Origin: Myxocyprinus asiaticus
Taxonomy: Eukaryota > Chordata > Actinopteri > Cypriniformes > Catostomidae
DNA: 64,000 nucleotides
Reading direction: 5' to 3'
NCBI RefSeq assembly: GCF_019703515.2
Contig: NC_059349.1
Span: 28,579,744 to 28,643,743, forward strand
The notes beneath the pieces were generated by a model. The model worked only from the letters and a program-made list of their open reading frames with translations, was not told the origin of the DNA and made no database searches. The position numbers and the translations under genes are program-made. Below are positions 22,263 to 33,763 of this stretch, piece by piece (the stretch's first letter is position 1; each line of letters opens with the position of its first letter).

Positions 22263-22869
22263 TGAACTTCAAATCAAATCAAATCACTTTATTGTCCCAC
22301 AACCATATACACAAGTTCAACAGTGGGTGAAAGTCTTGGGTGCAGTTCTGAGTAACATAGCAGTCATGACAGTGATGAGATATACCAATTTACAAAAAAC
22401 ATCAGATTTACACAACACAATTTACATATCTAATTTACACATAATTACACAACACAATATACAAATAATAACATACAATGTACAGTATACAATACACACA
22501 ATAAAGAAAACACATACACACAATATAGAATACACAGTATACAATAAAAATAGAATATATAAAATATACAGTATGTTGTACTGTGCTGTATTGACATTCA
22601 GGCTGTCGGTTGATAATCAGTTGCCAGTGTATTGTTAGGAGAGAATATATTTATAACAGTCCAGTGTGAGATATAAGATTATAAGATTAATAAAGTGCAA
22701 TGCTGATGTATATTGATTGTGAGAGATCAAGAGTTCAAAAATCTGATTGCTTGGGGGAAGAAGCTGTCATGAAGTCGGCTGGTGCGGGTCCTGATGCTGC
22801 GATACCCTCTGCCTGATGGTAGCAGTGAGAGCAGTCCATGGCTCAGGTGGTTGGAGTCTCTGATGATCC

Positions 22870-23709
22870 TCAGAGCTTTTTCACACACTGCCTGGTATAT
22901 ATGTCCTGGAGGGAGGGAAGCTCACCTCCGATGATGTGTCTGGCAGTTCGTACCACCCTTTGCAGGGCTTTGTGGTTGAGGGCGGTACTGTTGCCGTACC
23001 AGGTAGTGATGCAGCCAGTCAGGATGCTCTCTACAGTGCTGGTGTAGAACTGTGTGAGGATGTGGTGGTTCATTACAAACTTTCTCATCTGTCTCAGGAA
23101 GAAGAGGTGCTGGTGAGCCTTCTTCACATTGGCCTCAGTGTGGATGGACCATGTGAGTTCCTCTGTGATATGGACACTGAGGAACTTGAAGCTGCTGACT
23201 CTCTCCACTGGTGCTCCATTGATGGTGATGGGGCTGTGTTCTCTGTCTTTTCTCCTGAAGTCCACCACAAGCTCCTTGGTCTTGCTGACACTGAGGGAGA
23301 GGTTGTGCTCCTGACACCAGCGTGTCAGAGTGTGCACTTCCTCTCTGTGGGCTGATTCATCATTTGTGGCTTTATGGTTATTCACCCGTCGGAAGGATCG
23401 GGCTACATCCGCTACAGAGACAGAGAGTGAACTAACCTCTGTAGCTTCGGCTGCAGGAGCTCTCTCCGTGAGGACGGTGTTATTTCCCTCAAAACGAGCA
23501 TAAAAAGTATTTAGCTCATCCGGCAGAAAGGCAGCGGTGTTCATGGTGGAGTTTTTATTCCCTTTGAAGTCCGTGATGATATTAATTCCCTGCCACATGC
23601 TTCTAGAGTTGGTGGTGTTAAACTGTCTTTCAATCTTGTCCCTGTACTGGCGTTTGGGTGCTCTGATAGTTTTGCGGAGGGCATAACTGGCTTGTTTATG
23701 CTCCTCCAT
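22870..23709 (-). pseudogene. LINE ORF2: reverse transcriptase with the catalytic core deleted
   Basis: 280 codons. The first 110 residues match the region before and at the start of the polymerase (KRQYRDKIERQF, NTFYARFEGNN, VARSFRRVN). The frame then jumps from NNHKATN to DESAHREEV and continues with the segment after the active site (SVSKTKELVVDFRRK, then VSSFKFLSVHI, KKAHQHLFFLRQMRKF, ESILTGCITTWYGN, PSLQDIYTRQC), which is typical of L2/CR1/Rex-type polymerases. About half of the usual polymerase domain, with its YxDD box, is missing without breaking the frame. The protein cannot reverse-transcribe. Confidence 0.85.
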
Positions 23710-24076
23710 GTTCCCGGAATTAAAAGTGGAGGTCCGCGCATTAAGTGCCTCACGGACATCGTTATTAACCCATGGTTTCTGGTTCCGGTAGATCCGTATA
23801 GTTTTGGTCGGTACAACGTCCTCTATGCACTTACTGATGAAACGTTAAGCTATCAGCATATACCTCGATGTCATCATCAGAGCATCTCCCAGTCTGCGTG
23901 ATCAAAACATCTTGTAGCAAAGAATCTGATTGGTCCGACCAGCACTGGATCATTCTGAGGGTGGGTGCTTCCTGTTTCAGTTTCTTCTTGTAAGCGGGCA
24001 GAAGCAGAACGGAAGAGTGGTCCAATTTGCCAAATGGTGGGCGGGGGAGGGATTTGTAGCCATCCCAGAAGGGAGA

Positions 24077-24340
24077 CTAGCAAAGGTCCAAAACCCGATC
24101 CCCTCGTGTGTTGAAACTGATGTGTTGGAAGTATTTCGGTGCGATTGATTTGAAATTGGCTTTTTTAAAGTTCCCGGTCAAAATGAACGCGGCCTCAGGG
24201 TGCGCGGTTTCCTGCTCACTTATACTCCCATACAGTTCCTTGAGTGCCCGGTCTGTGTCGGCTTGTGGGGGGATGTACACAGCAGTGATAATGACCGCTG
24301 TGAATTCCCTCGGTAGCCAGAATGGCCGACACAGAAGCAT
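24077..24340 (-). pseudogene. LINE ORF2: apurinic-type endonuclease fragment
   Basis: 88 codons with EFTAVIITAVYIPPQADTD, then AAFILTGNFKKANFKS and YFQHISFNTRGDRVLDLC. These match the second half of the APE-like endonuclease that nicks target DNA in this LINE clade. In the family the GDFN box holds a catalytic Asp; here it reads TGNFKKAN, so that Asp is Asn. Earlier endonuclease sequence can be followed on the minus strand up to about 24560 (AIEPAGFSVHRADRAKDLSG), but in another frame and with stops. The linker to the polymerase (23831-24083) is also frameshifted. Confidence 0.75.
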
Positions 24341-25244
24341 GAGAAATTCCAGATCAGGAGAGCAGAAAGACTAGATAGAATGTACGTTCCTCTGATCACA
24401 CCAGGATTTCTTTTACAATAAAACCTACACCACCACCTCTGCTTTTACCTGAGAGGTCTTTCGCTCTATCTGCTCTGTGCACAGAGAACCCCGCAGGTTC
24501 GATGGCTGAGTCTGGAATCTCCACAGACATCCAAGTTTCTGTAAGGCAGATAATGCAGCAGTCCCTCGTATCTCATTGGAAAGAGATCTGCGCTCTCAGC
24601 TTGCAGAGCTTGTTGTCCAGAGATTGAACATCTGCCAGTAGAATACTTGGTAGTGGGGGACGATTGCGCGATGTCTTAATCTGATGAGAACACCGGCTCT
24701 CCTTCCCCTTTTCCAGCTGCGTTTCCGTGACTGGGCTGCCCAGACAAAGGGCTCCGCTGGTGTGTTTGTAAACAGCGGGTCAGCATTGAGGAATTTAAAG
24801 TCAGGTTTTCGGTATGCTATTGGAGAACCAATGTCCAAAAGTGTTTGGCTATCTTAGATGATAAGGCAGACAACATCCAAGACAAAAAAGATGAGAACTG
24901 TAGACAAAAAAAACAAACAAAAAAACTGCAATGTTGGGTCGGAGCTCGCAACGCAGCAGCCATACTCGGCGCCATCTTGAACTTGACATTTCAAGTAATG
25001 TTTTATTAAGACAACTTGATTTTTCCGGCAATTACAACATTAGGGTTTACTGTGTGGTGAGGAGCCAATAGAAATTGAACACTGAAATGGCAAAAAACAC
25101 TCAAAGTGGAGAAAACATTTAACTCCACTCACCGCCAACTCACGTCGCAGTCTCCATCTTTCCACCTGAGACACAAATATGTCGACTGATAAAATAACTA
25201 ACTACATCTCAGAGTTTAATAGCATTTTGATGCTGATGTGTGAA

Positions 25245-26085
25245 TACTACATCAAATCTGGGGTGGAACTACCCTCATGCAGTTCTTTTAGCACCTTGGC
25301 TTGGTGGACCTGCAAGAGAGCCATGGCGTGCAGGGCAGAGGTAGCTTGTCCAGCAGCGCTGTAGGCTTTGTCCATCAGGGACGACGTGAACCTACAAGGC
25401 TTGGACGGGAGCTTTGGGCATCTGCGCCAGGTGGCGGTGCTCTGCGGGCATAAGTGCACCACGAGTGCCTTATCCACTGAGGGAATCACCGTATAGCCCC
25501 TGGCCGCCCCGCCATCGAGGGTAGTGAGGGCGGGGGAACTGAGAAATCGGGACCGGGCAGTAAAAGGTGCCTCCCACGATTTTGTCAGCTCCTCGTGCAC
25601 TTCCGGGAAGAAAGGCACTGCACACACAATGTGTGTGTAATAACACACAATTGGAAAGGCATCTTTAAAAAGACGCGTCTTTAAAAAGACGTTCCGTGTG
25701 TGCCGCTCTTTTAGAGAAATATACTCTTTCAGAAAAATATACTCTCTTTTTTCTGCCGAAGTGCCCAGGGGCGTTCTCTGCAGTGCACCAGTGCAGAGGA
25801 GGGAGAAGCCGCTGAAATGCGCCGTCAGATCCAGCAGAGGTGAATGAACAGTCGTGAGAATTCAGCTCAATGAGCATGACCGTTCGGTTCCGAAGAGAAA
25901 ATCTGAATGAGTGGTTGCGTACCAGCTCCTTTTATACCCGTATGTCCGGGGTAGTGGCATGCAAATACCACTTGCCAATTTTCATTGGCCTTTTATCAAA
26001 GACCAGAGGTGTTTCGGGCTCCCAAGAGTGACCCCTAGTGTCACTACATCGACACAACGTCGAGTGAGTGACAGATAGGGAACTC
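25245..26085 (-). mobile_element. DIRS-like element, 5' end only
   Basis: On the minus strand the terminus reads GTTCCCTATCTGTCACTCAC, TCGACGTTGTGTCGATGTAG. A promoter-like GTATAAAAGGAGC and two coding pieces recognised as the first protein of fish DIRS-like (tyrosine recombinase) retrotransposons follow. The rest of the element, including reverse transcriptase and recombinase, is absent. The assignment rests on recognition of the leader and of the FFPEVHEELTKSW motif. Confidence 0.6.
25247..25877 (-). pseudogene. DIRS-like first protein (gag-like), broken
   Basis: Two frames. 25665-25877 starts at an ATG and reads FTSAGSDGAFQRLLPPLHWC, then a short internal repeat (RVYFSERVYFSKR). 25247-25648 reads VPFFPEVHEELTKSWEAPFT, LTTLDGGAARGYTVIPSVDK, LPSKPCRFTSSLMDKAYSAA and ALLQVHQAKVLKELHEGSS. 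The second piece is the part I recognise from predicted gag-like proteins of cyprinid DIRS elements. The two pieces are out of frame across a short GTGTGT-rich gap, and the protein is cut at its C-terminus where the element stops. Its role in the family is assumed structural. No enzyme is present. Confidence 0.6.
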
Positions 26086-26742
26086 TTTTCTTAGGGTGGT
26101 TCAGCTAATGCACATGCATGTTCGTGAGTTGATTCCTTGAGTTGATTGACAGGCGATGTCTGTATCTAAAAGGTGATTGGCTCTTTTACTTGTAAGGCAG
26201 GCGTTCCAGTTTCTCCTATTCATTTTAATACCAGTGGTCCGTCTCATCTAAACTGTCTCTTTAAATTTTTCGCTCCAATGTAGTTTATTTTTCGTTTTGT
26301 TTGTTAGTTCATTGTTAGTTTTAGATTAGTTTTAGTTTTTAAATATTTTATAGTAGTTTTAGTTTTTCATTACATTTAGTTTTTATTTTAGATTTTATAT
26401 CAAGTGATACATATACAATGGGGAAAACAGGCATTTGTGCAACATGGGTCGTATAGCTGGACACCCATATGTACAGTTTGTAAATAATACTTATAATATT
26501 AAAAATCTTCATTTTAATAAGACTATCTGAATTTAATTACTGATAGAACAGTAGAAGAAAACATAATTTAAGAATGCTTCTTTTTTATTGAACTTTAACC
26601 ACAAAGTCCTCTTTAGTGCATTTGACATGAGAAAGTAAGTCTTGTTGCAACTCTGAAAACTGAACATCAAACAAAACTCTATACCAATTCCAAATGAAAT
26701 GTAAAACAAATCACTGATTGATGGTGTAAGACAGAAAGAGTG

Positions 26743-26750
<8 letters not shown>
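26086..26750. other. Gene-free stretch
   Basis: The words CCAGTTTCTCCTATTCATTTT and GTGGTCCGTCTCATCTAAACT suggest a dispersed repeat at 26200-26280. The rest is T-rich (TTTTAGTTTT words at 26300-26390) and holds no gene. Confidence 0.4.
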
Positions 26751-26814
<64 letters not shown>

Positions 26815-26821
26815 AAGAAAG
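26751..26821. repeat. Compound microsatellite (GT)16(GA)n(AAAG)n
   Basis: GT repeats at 26751-26782, GA repeats to about 26810, then AAAG repeats to 26821. Confidence 0.95.
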
Positions 26822-26913
26822 TCAGAATAAATTACTGGATATTATATTGTTTCTGTTCTCTTTGTTTTAACATCATGCATTGGCAACACAACGAACAGTC
26901 ATTCCAATAAAGG

Positions 26914-26914
<1 letters not shown>

Positions 26915-26986
<72 letters not shown>
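26915..26986. repeat. (TA)36 microsatellite
   Basis: 72 bases of perfect TA alternation that ends exactly at a Tc1-like terminus. It could fold into a long hairpin or cruciform. Confidence 0.95.
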
Positions 26987-26989
<3 letters not shown>

Positions 26990-27096
26990 TGGTGGCCAAA
27001 AGTTTGGAATAATGTACAGATTTTGCTGTTCCGGAAGGAAATTGGTACTTTAATTCACCAAAGTGGCATTCAGCTGATCACAAAGTATAGTCAGGA
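26987..27096 (+). mobile_element. Terminal fragment of a second Tc1-like family
   Basis: CACTGGTGGCCAAAAGTTTG, then GAATAATGTACAGATTTTGC and a segment up to ATAGTCAGGAC. I recognise this as the end of a fish Tc1-like transposon whose target is TA. About 110 bases remain, with no transposase. Confidence 0.6.
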
Positions 27097-27850
27097 CAGT
27101 ACATATTATCCACATTTACGGTCCGGCTTCGATAGATGACCAGACACGGAGCACAATCAATTAAAGAAACGATAGCAGTATTGTGCTAACAGGTGTGTAT
27201 GTGCTGAAAGTTCATTAGAAATTTTGAGAGCTTGTTCATTCTGTTCAGCGTTGGCCTTTGTGAATGCTTCACGTGTTTTGAAATGACATTATTACTGAGT
27301 ATAAAAAGGAACAGTGTTTTACCTGAATTGTCAGTGAGTAGTGACAATATTTTCAACTGTTTTCATGCTGTGATGCTAAATGGATAAATTATACAATGGA
27401 AGACCATAATTATTAGATGAGACCTGTACAGTAATGAGATGTTTTATCACGTTTGAAATTAATTATATTAAGATTTTCCTCTTTCCTGCATTTTTCCTGC
27501 CTGCACTTCACTTTCTTTTGAGTGTCTTTGCAGAATGTGTTTGTCTTCCCTTAAGGTGAAAAGGTGATTTGGAAAACAGTGTGGACATGAATTCAGTATC
27601 AATTAAATTTATTTGTACAGTGTTTTTAATAATACACTGTTTCATAGTTGCTTTACAGAGAACATTGAACTTTCGTGTACAATATTTATAATGTATGTCC
27701 AAATAAATATGTTTATTTGTATTGCATGTAGTTCTTTTTATACAGTACAGTTTATTGTGTGGCTGCTAATACATCATTATTTCCTACACAAACAATAAAT
27801 TCAATCTATCAACAGGATCAGTTGTTCAGTCAACACTAAAACATTTAATG
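27097..27850. other. Gene-free stretch
   Basis: No gene recognised. ATAAAAAGG at 27301 looks TATA-like but has no coding sequence after it. Confidence 0.4.
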
Positions 27851-28236
27851 TACAGTTGAAATCAGAAGTTTACACACACCTTAGCCAAATACATTTAAAC
27901 TCAGTTTTTCACAATTCCTGACATTTAATCGTAGAAAATATTCCCTGTCTTAGGTCAGTTAGGATCACTACTTTATTTTAAGAATGCAAAATGTCAGAAT
28001 AATGGTATAGAGATTGATTTATTTCAGCTTTTATTTCTTTCACCACATTCCCAGTGGGTCAGAAGTTTACATACACTTTGTTAGTATTTGGTAGCATTGC
28101 CTTTAAATTATTTAACTTCAAGGGTCAAACGTTTTGGGTAGCCTACCACAAGCTTCTCACAATAAGTTACTGGAATTTTGGCCCATTCCTCCAGACAGAA
28201 CTAGTGTAACTGAGTCAGGTTTATAGGCATCCTTGC

Positions 28237-28687
<451 letters not shown>

Positions 28688-28795
28688 TTCCTGTCTTGCC
28701 CTGTTTCCATGTTTATCCTGCCTTGGATTTTGTTTTATTATTATTAAAAATAGCTGCATTTAGATCCTGCCCTTGTGACCTCCCTCATTGCAACA
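28688..28795 (+). repeat. Truncated 5' LTR of element B
   Basis: TTTCCTGTCTTGCCCTG to CTCATTGCAACA, nearly identical to 31116-31223. The promoter part is missing, so this copy cannot be transcribed from its own 5' LTR. Confidence 0.85.
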
Positions 28796-28806
28796 GAACA
28801 ACCGAC
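28796..28806 (+). promoter_or_regulatory. Presumed self-primer binding site of element B
   Basis: GAACAACCGAC follows the LTR. GTCGGTTGTT at 31040-31049 in the 3' LTR is complementary over ten bases and lies 30 bases after TATATA (31010-31015). Confidence 0.65.
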
Positions 28807-28814
28807 CCACCGAA

Positions 28815-30452
28815 ATGGATCTAGCAGCTCCTTTCATTCAGCTGACCCGAGCAAACTTACCCGTCCCGGAATATTCCCATCCTTTTAGTGTCCTTGCCAA
28901 ATACACTGACTTTTCTGATTCCCACCTGAAATCCCTGTATCAAATCAGACTCATCGCACACTAGTAGAGGGAGTTGCCGGTGACAGGAGGCTATACATGG
29001 GAGGAATACATGAGTTTACCTCTAGAAACTCTCGATTCAGAGGATCCTCCTTTCCCTACACTGAACCCGGTTTCCAAGCCTCCCACACCTGAGTCCACTC
29101 CACGTCATGTCACAGCCACCCCTGAGTCTGTTCCATGCCATGTCAAAGCCATGCCTGAATCTGCTCCACGCCATATCACAGCCATGCTTGAGTCTGCTTC
29201 ACGCCATGTCACAGCCATGCCTGAGTCTGCTCCATGCCATGTCACAACCACGTCTGAGTCTGCTCCACGCCAAATCACAGCCACGACTGAGTCTGCTCCA
29301 TGCCAAGTCACAGCCATGTCTGAGTCTATTCCACGAAATGTCACAGCCCAGCCTTCCGCGACTCCTTGCTCCAAGCCTTCCGCGGCCCCTGTCTCAAAGT
29401 CCTTCATGGCCCCGGTCTCCAAGTTGAATTATCCGCCACTGATGTCTGTGTTTAGGGCCACGGAGACCCGTCCTCACAAATTGTCAATGCCCACGCCTGC
29501 CACAGCCAACGAGCCAACGCCCACACCTGCCACGGCCAACGAGCCAAAGCCCACGCCAGTCATGGCCAACAAGCCGATGCCCTTGCCTGCCATGGCCAAC
29601 GAGCCAATGCCCATGCCTGCCATGGCCAACGAGCCAACGCCCATGCCTGCCACAGCCAATGAGCCAACACCCACGCCTGCCACGGCCAGCGAGCTGGAAG
29701 CTTCATCCGTCCCAGAGCCAGCGTTGCCAGCCTCGTCCATCCCAGAGCCTGCATTGCCAGCCTCATCTGTCCCAGAGCCTACGTTGCCAGCTTCGTCCGT
29801 CCCAGAGCCTGCGTTGCCAGCCTCGTCTGTCCCAGAGCCTGCCTTGCCAGCCTTGTCCATCCCAGAGCCTGCGCTGCCAATTTCAGCCTCCCGCGGGAGG
29901 AGGAGGAGAAAGGCTTCTGTTCCCAAGTCTCTGCCCATGTACACGACCACAGAGGTCGTTTCCAAGTCTCTGCCCATGTCCACGACCACAGAGGTTGCTC
30001 CCGAGGCTCTGCTCATGTTCACAACCACAGAGGTCATTTCCCAGTCATCCAGAACTCTTTGTCTTGAGCCTCCCATGGCTCCGCCTTCCACGACTTCGCC
30101 CCTCGAGCCTGCCGTGGCTCTGCCTTCCACAGCTTTGCCCCTCGAGCCTGCCACGGCTCTGCCTTCCATGGCTTCGCCACTTGAGCCTCCTATGGCTCCG
30201 CCTACCACGGCTCCTCCCCTCGAGCCTCCCACGGCTCCGCCTTCCATGGCTCCACCTGCCACGGCTCCACCCCTCGAGCCTTCCACGGCTCCGCCTACCA
30301 CGCTTCACCCATCCAGCCTCCTATGGCTCCGCCTTCCACGGCTCCGCCCTCAGAGTCTTCCACGGCTCCAGTCTCTAGTCTGTGGTCACCACTATGGCCT
30401 GCTTCAGCTCTGTGGTTGTCAGCCAGGCCTCCTGATCCAGTCCCTACCCTGA
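28815..30452 (+). pseudogene. Gag-like proline-rich protein of element B, interrupted by TAG TAG
   Basis: One frame from ATG 28815, 19 bases after the LTR, to a stop at 30450-30452, broken only by two consecutive TAG codons after codon 50. The leader reads LTRANLPVPEYSHPFSVLA and LKSLYQIRL, similar to element A. After the stops come TWEEYMSLPLETL, Ser/Pro/Ala repeats (ESAPRHVTAMP type), MANEPTPMPA repeats, VPEPALPASS decamers, a basic patch (ASRGRRRRKASVP), 14-residue KSLPMYTTTEVVS units and 13-residue PSMASPLEPPMAP units. The last two are shared with element C. The first ATG after the stops is at 29010. No enzymatic motif is visible. Antisense frames across 29474-30301 are shadows of the repeat composition. 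Function unknown. Confidence 0.6.
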
Positions 30453-30861
30453 GGTGGTCTCCCTGGTCTCATGGCTGTCCGCCTGATCTGCTTTGGTCTT
30501 CTGGGTCTCCTGGCCATCTGCCTGTTCTGCTCTGGTCTTCTGGGCCTCCTGATCGTCAGCCTGATCTGCTCTGGTATCCCTGGTCTCATGGCCATCCGCC
30601 TGATCTGCTCTGGTCTTCTGGATCTCCTGGCAGTCTGCCTGATTTGCTCTGGTCTCCTGGGTCTCCTGGCTGTCCACCTGATCTGCTCTGGTCTCCCTGG
30701 TCTCCTGACCATCCGCCTGATCTGCTCTGGTCTTCTGGGTCTCCTGACCATCTGCTTGATCTGCTCTGGTCTTCTGGGTCTCCAGATCGTCCGCCTGATC
30801 TGCTCTGGTATCCCTGGTCTCATGGCTGTCCGCCTGATCTGATCTGGGGGGTTGGGGGTTA

Positions 30862-31223
30862 TGTTACGATTCTCTGTTGTTTGCCCTGTGTTTAGCCTCT
30901 GTCATCTGTTTCCCCATGGACTACATTTCCCATGATTCCCTGCCCTGATCGCTACCAGCTGTTCCCCATTGTTTTCACCTGTGTTTCATTTACCTAATTA
31001 TCCCTTGTGTATATATTGCCCTGATGTCTGTTCCCCTTTGTCGGTTGTTAATGTTTCTCTCCAGTTCATGCTTCAGTTTCAGTCCTGTTTGTTTTTGTTT
31101 GTTTTGCTTCCTGGTTTCCTGTCTTGCCCTGTTTCCATGTTTATCCTGCCTTGGATTTTGTTTTATTATTATTAAAAATAGCTGCATTTAGATCCTGTCC
31201 TTGTAACCTCCCTCATTGCAACA
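30862..31223 (+). repeat. 3' LTR of element B
   Basis: 362 bases, TGTTACGATT to ATTGCAACA, TATATA at 31010-31015, presumed RNA start at 31040. The bases after it (ACACCTCCTATCAGAAGC) are resumed Tc1 sequence. Confidence 0.85.
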
Positions 31224-31408
31224 ACACCTCCTATCAGAAGCTAACTGGCTAATTGTCTAAAGGCTTGACAACATTGTCTGGAATTTTCCAAGCTGCTTAA
31301 AGACACAGTTAACTTAAGTGTATGTAAACCTCTGACAAACCTGGAATTGTGATATAGTCAGTTAAAAGTGAAACAATCTGTCTGTAAACAATTGTTGGAA
31401 AAATTACT

Positions 31409-33258
31409 ATATTTAGGGGAAGTCTGTGTCTTGAAATCGCCACTGTCTTTATGACACTCAACAACAGCCTCCACTTACATATGATTTCCTTTTCATTTTT
31501 TATCTGAAAACCTTAACTTGGGTTAAATATATTTCTTATTCTGTGAAAAGCTCATGCACATACAGGACAGGGGAGTGTTTTGTGTTCCTGTGCCCCTAAC
31601 ACCTTCTGAAGGTGTAGGGGCTATCTGAGTTCATTCTGACTCCACCCAGGAATGCTCAGCTGCAGAGCCATGCAGGTGTGACTCAGTGAAACAGTCCTGC
31701 TGAGGACCTACAGTCTAATCAAACCACAGCATGGTGCTAGCCAATTTGCTAATCTCACTAATGCCCCCTGTTGCTGTTGCCTGGTAACAGAGCAAGCTTG
31801 GCTGCCTCTAATTAGCTGTTTGGGTAAGTCAAGTAGATGCCGAGATTACGCTCTCCATCCCATGACTTCAGACCTTCATCAAATGACCCAATGTGTGTAC
31901 AGTCATTACTCAGTGTAAACAACAAGTGACAGTTATGCTCTCAAATGATCCAGTGTGTATTGGTGGCTACATAAAATTTAGCACAAAAAGGGTTGGAGGC
32001 TGATTATCGGAACTTAAACCTTCACCACTTTGGACTGATTGTACAGCCAGTAATTACAAGTGAATGGCTAGAATAGCTATAAATAGTTTGATTGTACTTA
32101 ATTGGTGGCCGATAGAGGGGATTTTTTTTATTTTACCCTGAACTAAACAACTTGTTATTTGATACAGCCAATACATTTCAGCCACTTTAGCAATGCAAAG
32201 GGAGATCAGTCTAATAATAATAACAAATAATAATAAAGTAAAATAAAAATAAAATATCTGTAAAGAATAGTTGAAATACCAGTTGTATACATAGACCTGT
32301 TTGTCAACCCACTGTCTTCCTAATTTTGGAGGTTATTAGCTCAGAATAACCCAAACTAAACAAACAGCTCCTCCTCTCCAGATCATTTGCATTGTTAGGT
32401 TAAGTTTATGTAAAGTATATGCATCACCAGAAACTAATTCTCAGTGGTGACAAAGGAATGACAGCTCTTTAAATGCTGGATGTCATAAACAAACACATCC
32501 TTTTTGGCACAAGTTTTAATTGCTCGCACACAAAAGCATCAGGAGAGAGTGAAAAGAAAGAAAGTGTCCAGGCTCAAACTGTGTGCCGTATGATGTTCAA
32601 ATAATGGGTTGGTGCAGCCGTGTACAAAACAACATCAAAGAATGGCTTCTCTCTCTCTTGTCTTTATCTGCAGTTCTCTCTGTCAATCCCTGCTATTTAT
32701 TGTAAACTTTAAAAAAAGCAGATGCATAAAAATAAGAGCACAGTTAACTGCTGCAGAAACAAAGCTTTTTCTGCTAAGAGTGAGCAACACAGCTGGTGAG
32801 TGTTAGAAATCAGCTGCAAAAAAGGAAAAAATAGAAAAATATATATTAAAAAGATGCTTGAATATGTTACTTTTAGATAAGTTGGCAAAAACATAATTAG
32901 GTCATTTCTAGGGATGGGAATAAAAAGGAATTTAGAGATACTGAATCCTTTTAATTATTTTTTTTAATGGTTCCATTAATGATTCTTTTAGTACTTTTGG
33001 GGAAGAAGTATATAAAAATAAGACATGTAATTCTTGTTGAATTTACCGCCTTCAGCAACCTGTTACCATATGATGAAACTGTTTAATATTTTAACAGAAC
33101 AGATTCTCACAAATTGCGTTTACACAGACTTTTTAAATAAAGATATTTTAGTAATTAATTTTTTTTTTTTAAATACCCCTAATTACAACAAACTCATAAT
33201 GTTTATCTTTAGCTACATATTGTATCAACAGCCATCCAGGAATGACTGCTTTAAAGCT
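31409..33258. other. Gene-free stretch
   Basis: No repeat family or exon recognised. 31590-31640 has a short inverted pair (CCCTAACACCTTCTG and AGGTGTAGGGG). ATAATAATAA words lie near 32210-32260. This is one of the few long parts that could be single-copy DNA. Confidence 0.45.
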
Positions 33259-33763
33259 TTAAAGGGATAGTTCACCCAAAATAAAAATTATCGGATCATT
33301 TACTCACCCTCATGCCATCCCAGATGTGTATGACTTTCTTTCTTCTGCAGAACACAAACAAAGATTTTTAGAATAATATCTCAGGTCTGTAGGTCCATAC
33401 AATGCAAGTGAATGGTGAACATTTTTAAGTTCCAAAAAGCACATAAAGGCAGCATAAAAGTAATTAATATGACTTCAGTGGTTTAATCAATGTCTTATGA
33501 AGTGATCCAGTTGGTTTTGGGTGAGAACAGACAAAAATGTAAAAACTGCTTCACTGTACATTTTGCCATTGCATTCTCTAATCACGATCATGATTTTAAG
33601 CTCGATTACACTTCCTGGTGCTTGACGCATGCGCAGAATGCTAGATGGCACTAAGAAGTGTTGTTTGTGTTCAGCAGAAGAAAGAAAGTCATAAACATCT
33701 GGGATGGTATGAGGGGGAGTAAATGATCAGAGAATTTTAATTTTTTGGTTGAACTATTCCTTT
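33259..33763. repeat. Palindromic TTAA-type MITE, complete
   Basis: TTAAAGGGATAGTTCACCC at the left and TTGGTTGAACTATTCCTTT at the right. The arms pair through TTTACTCACCCTCATGCCAT and CATCTGGGATGGTATGAGGG. Confidence 0.85.

Larger units (their letters stand above)
22270..24977 (-). mobile_element. L2/CR1-type LINE, internally deleted
   Basis: The minus-strand 5' end carries AAGATGGCGCCGAGTATGGC (24955-24975). An endonuclease region and a reverse-transcriptase C-terminus follow. The 3' end is ACAATAAAGTGATTTGATTTG, the short-repeat tail of this clade. TGAACTT at 22263-22269 and 24978-24984 looks like the target duplication. If so, the insertion is close to full length but has lost the middle of the polymerase. 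Confidence 0.8.
28688..31223 (+). mobile_element. Element B: non-autonomous LTR retrotransposon
   Basis: The 3' LTR (30862-31223, TGTTACG to GCAACA) has a G-rich purine tract just before it (30845-30858). Its last 108 bases recur at 28688-28795 as a truncated 5' LTR. The 2.07-kb interior holds one gag-like, proline-rich reading frame and no pol. It sits inside the transposase gene of the Tc1 element. Part of the LTR and of the Tc1 gene are both missing at the left junction, so a deletion followed insertion. Confidence 0.85.

Noticed and set aside
22255..22638. 127-codon plus-strand frame rich in Thr/Ile/His
   Set aside because: It is opposite-strand reading of the LINE 3' region and its ACACAATA-rich tail.
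29474..30301. 275-codon antisense frame across the element B protein
   Set aside because: Gly/Val/Met-rich mirror of a Pro/Ala/Ser repeat with no independent motif; codon repeats keep the opposite strand open.
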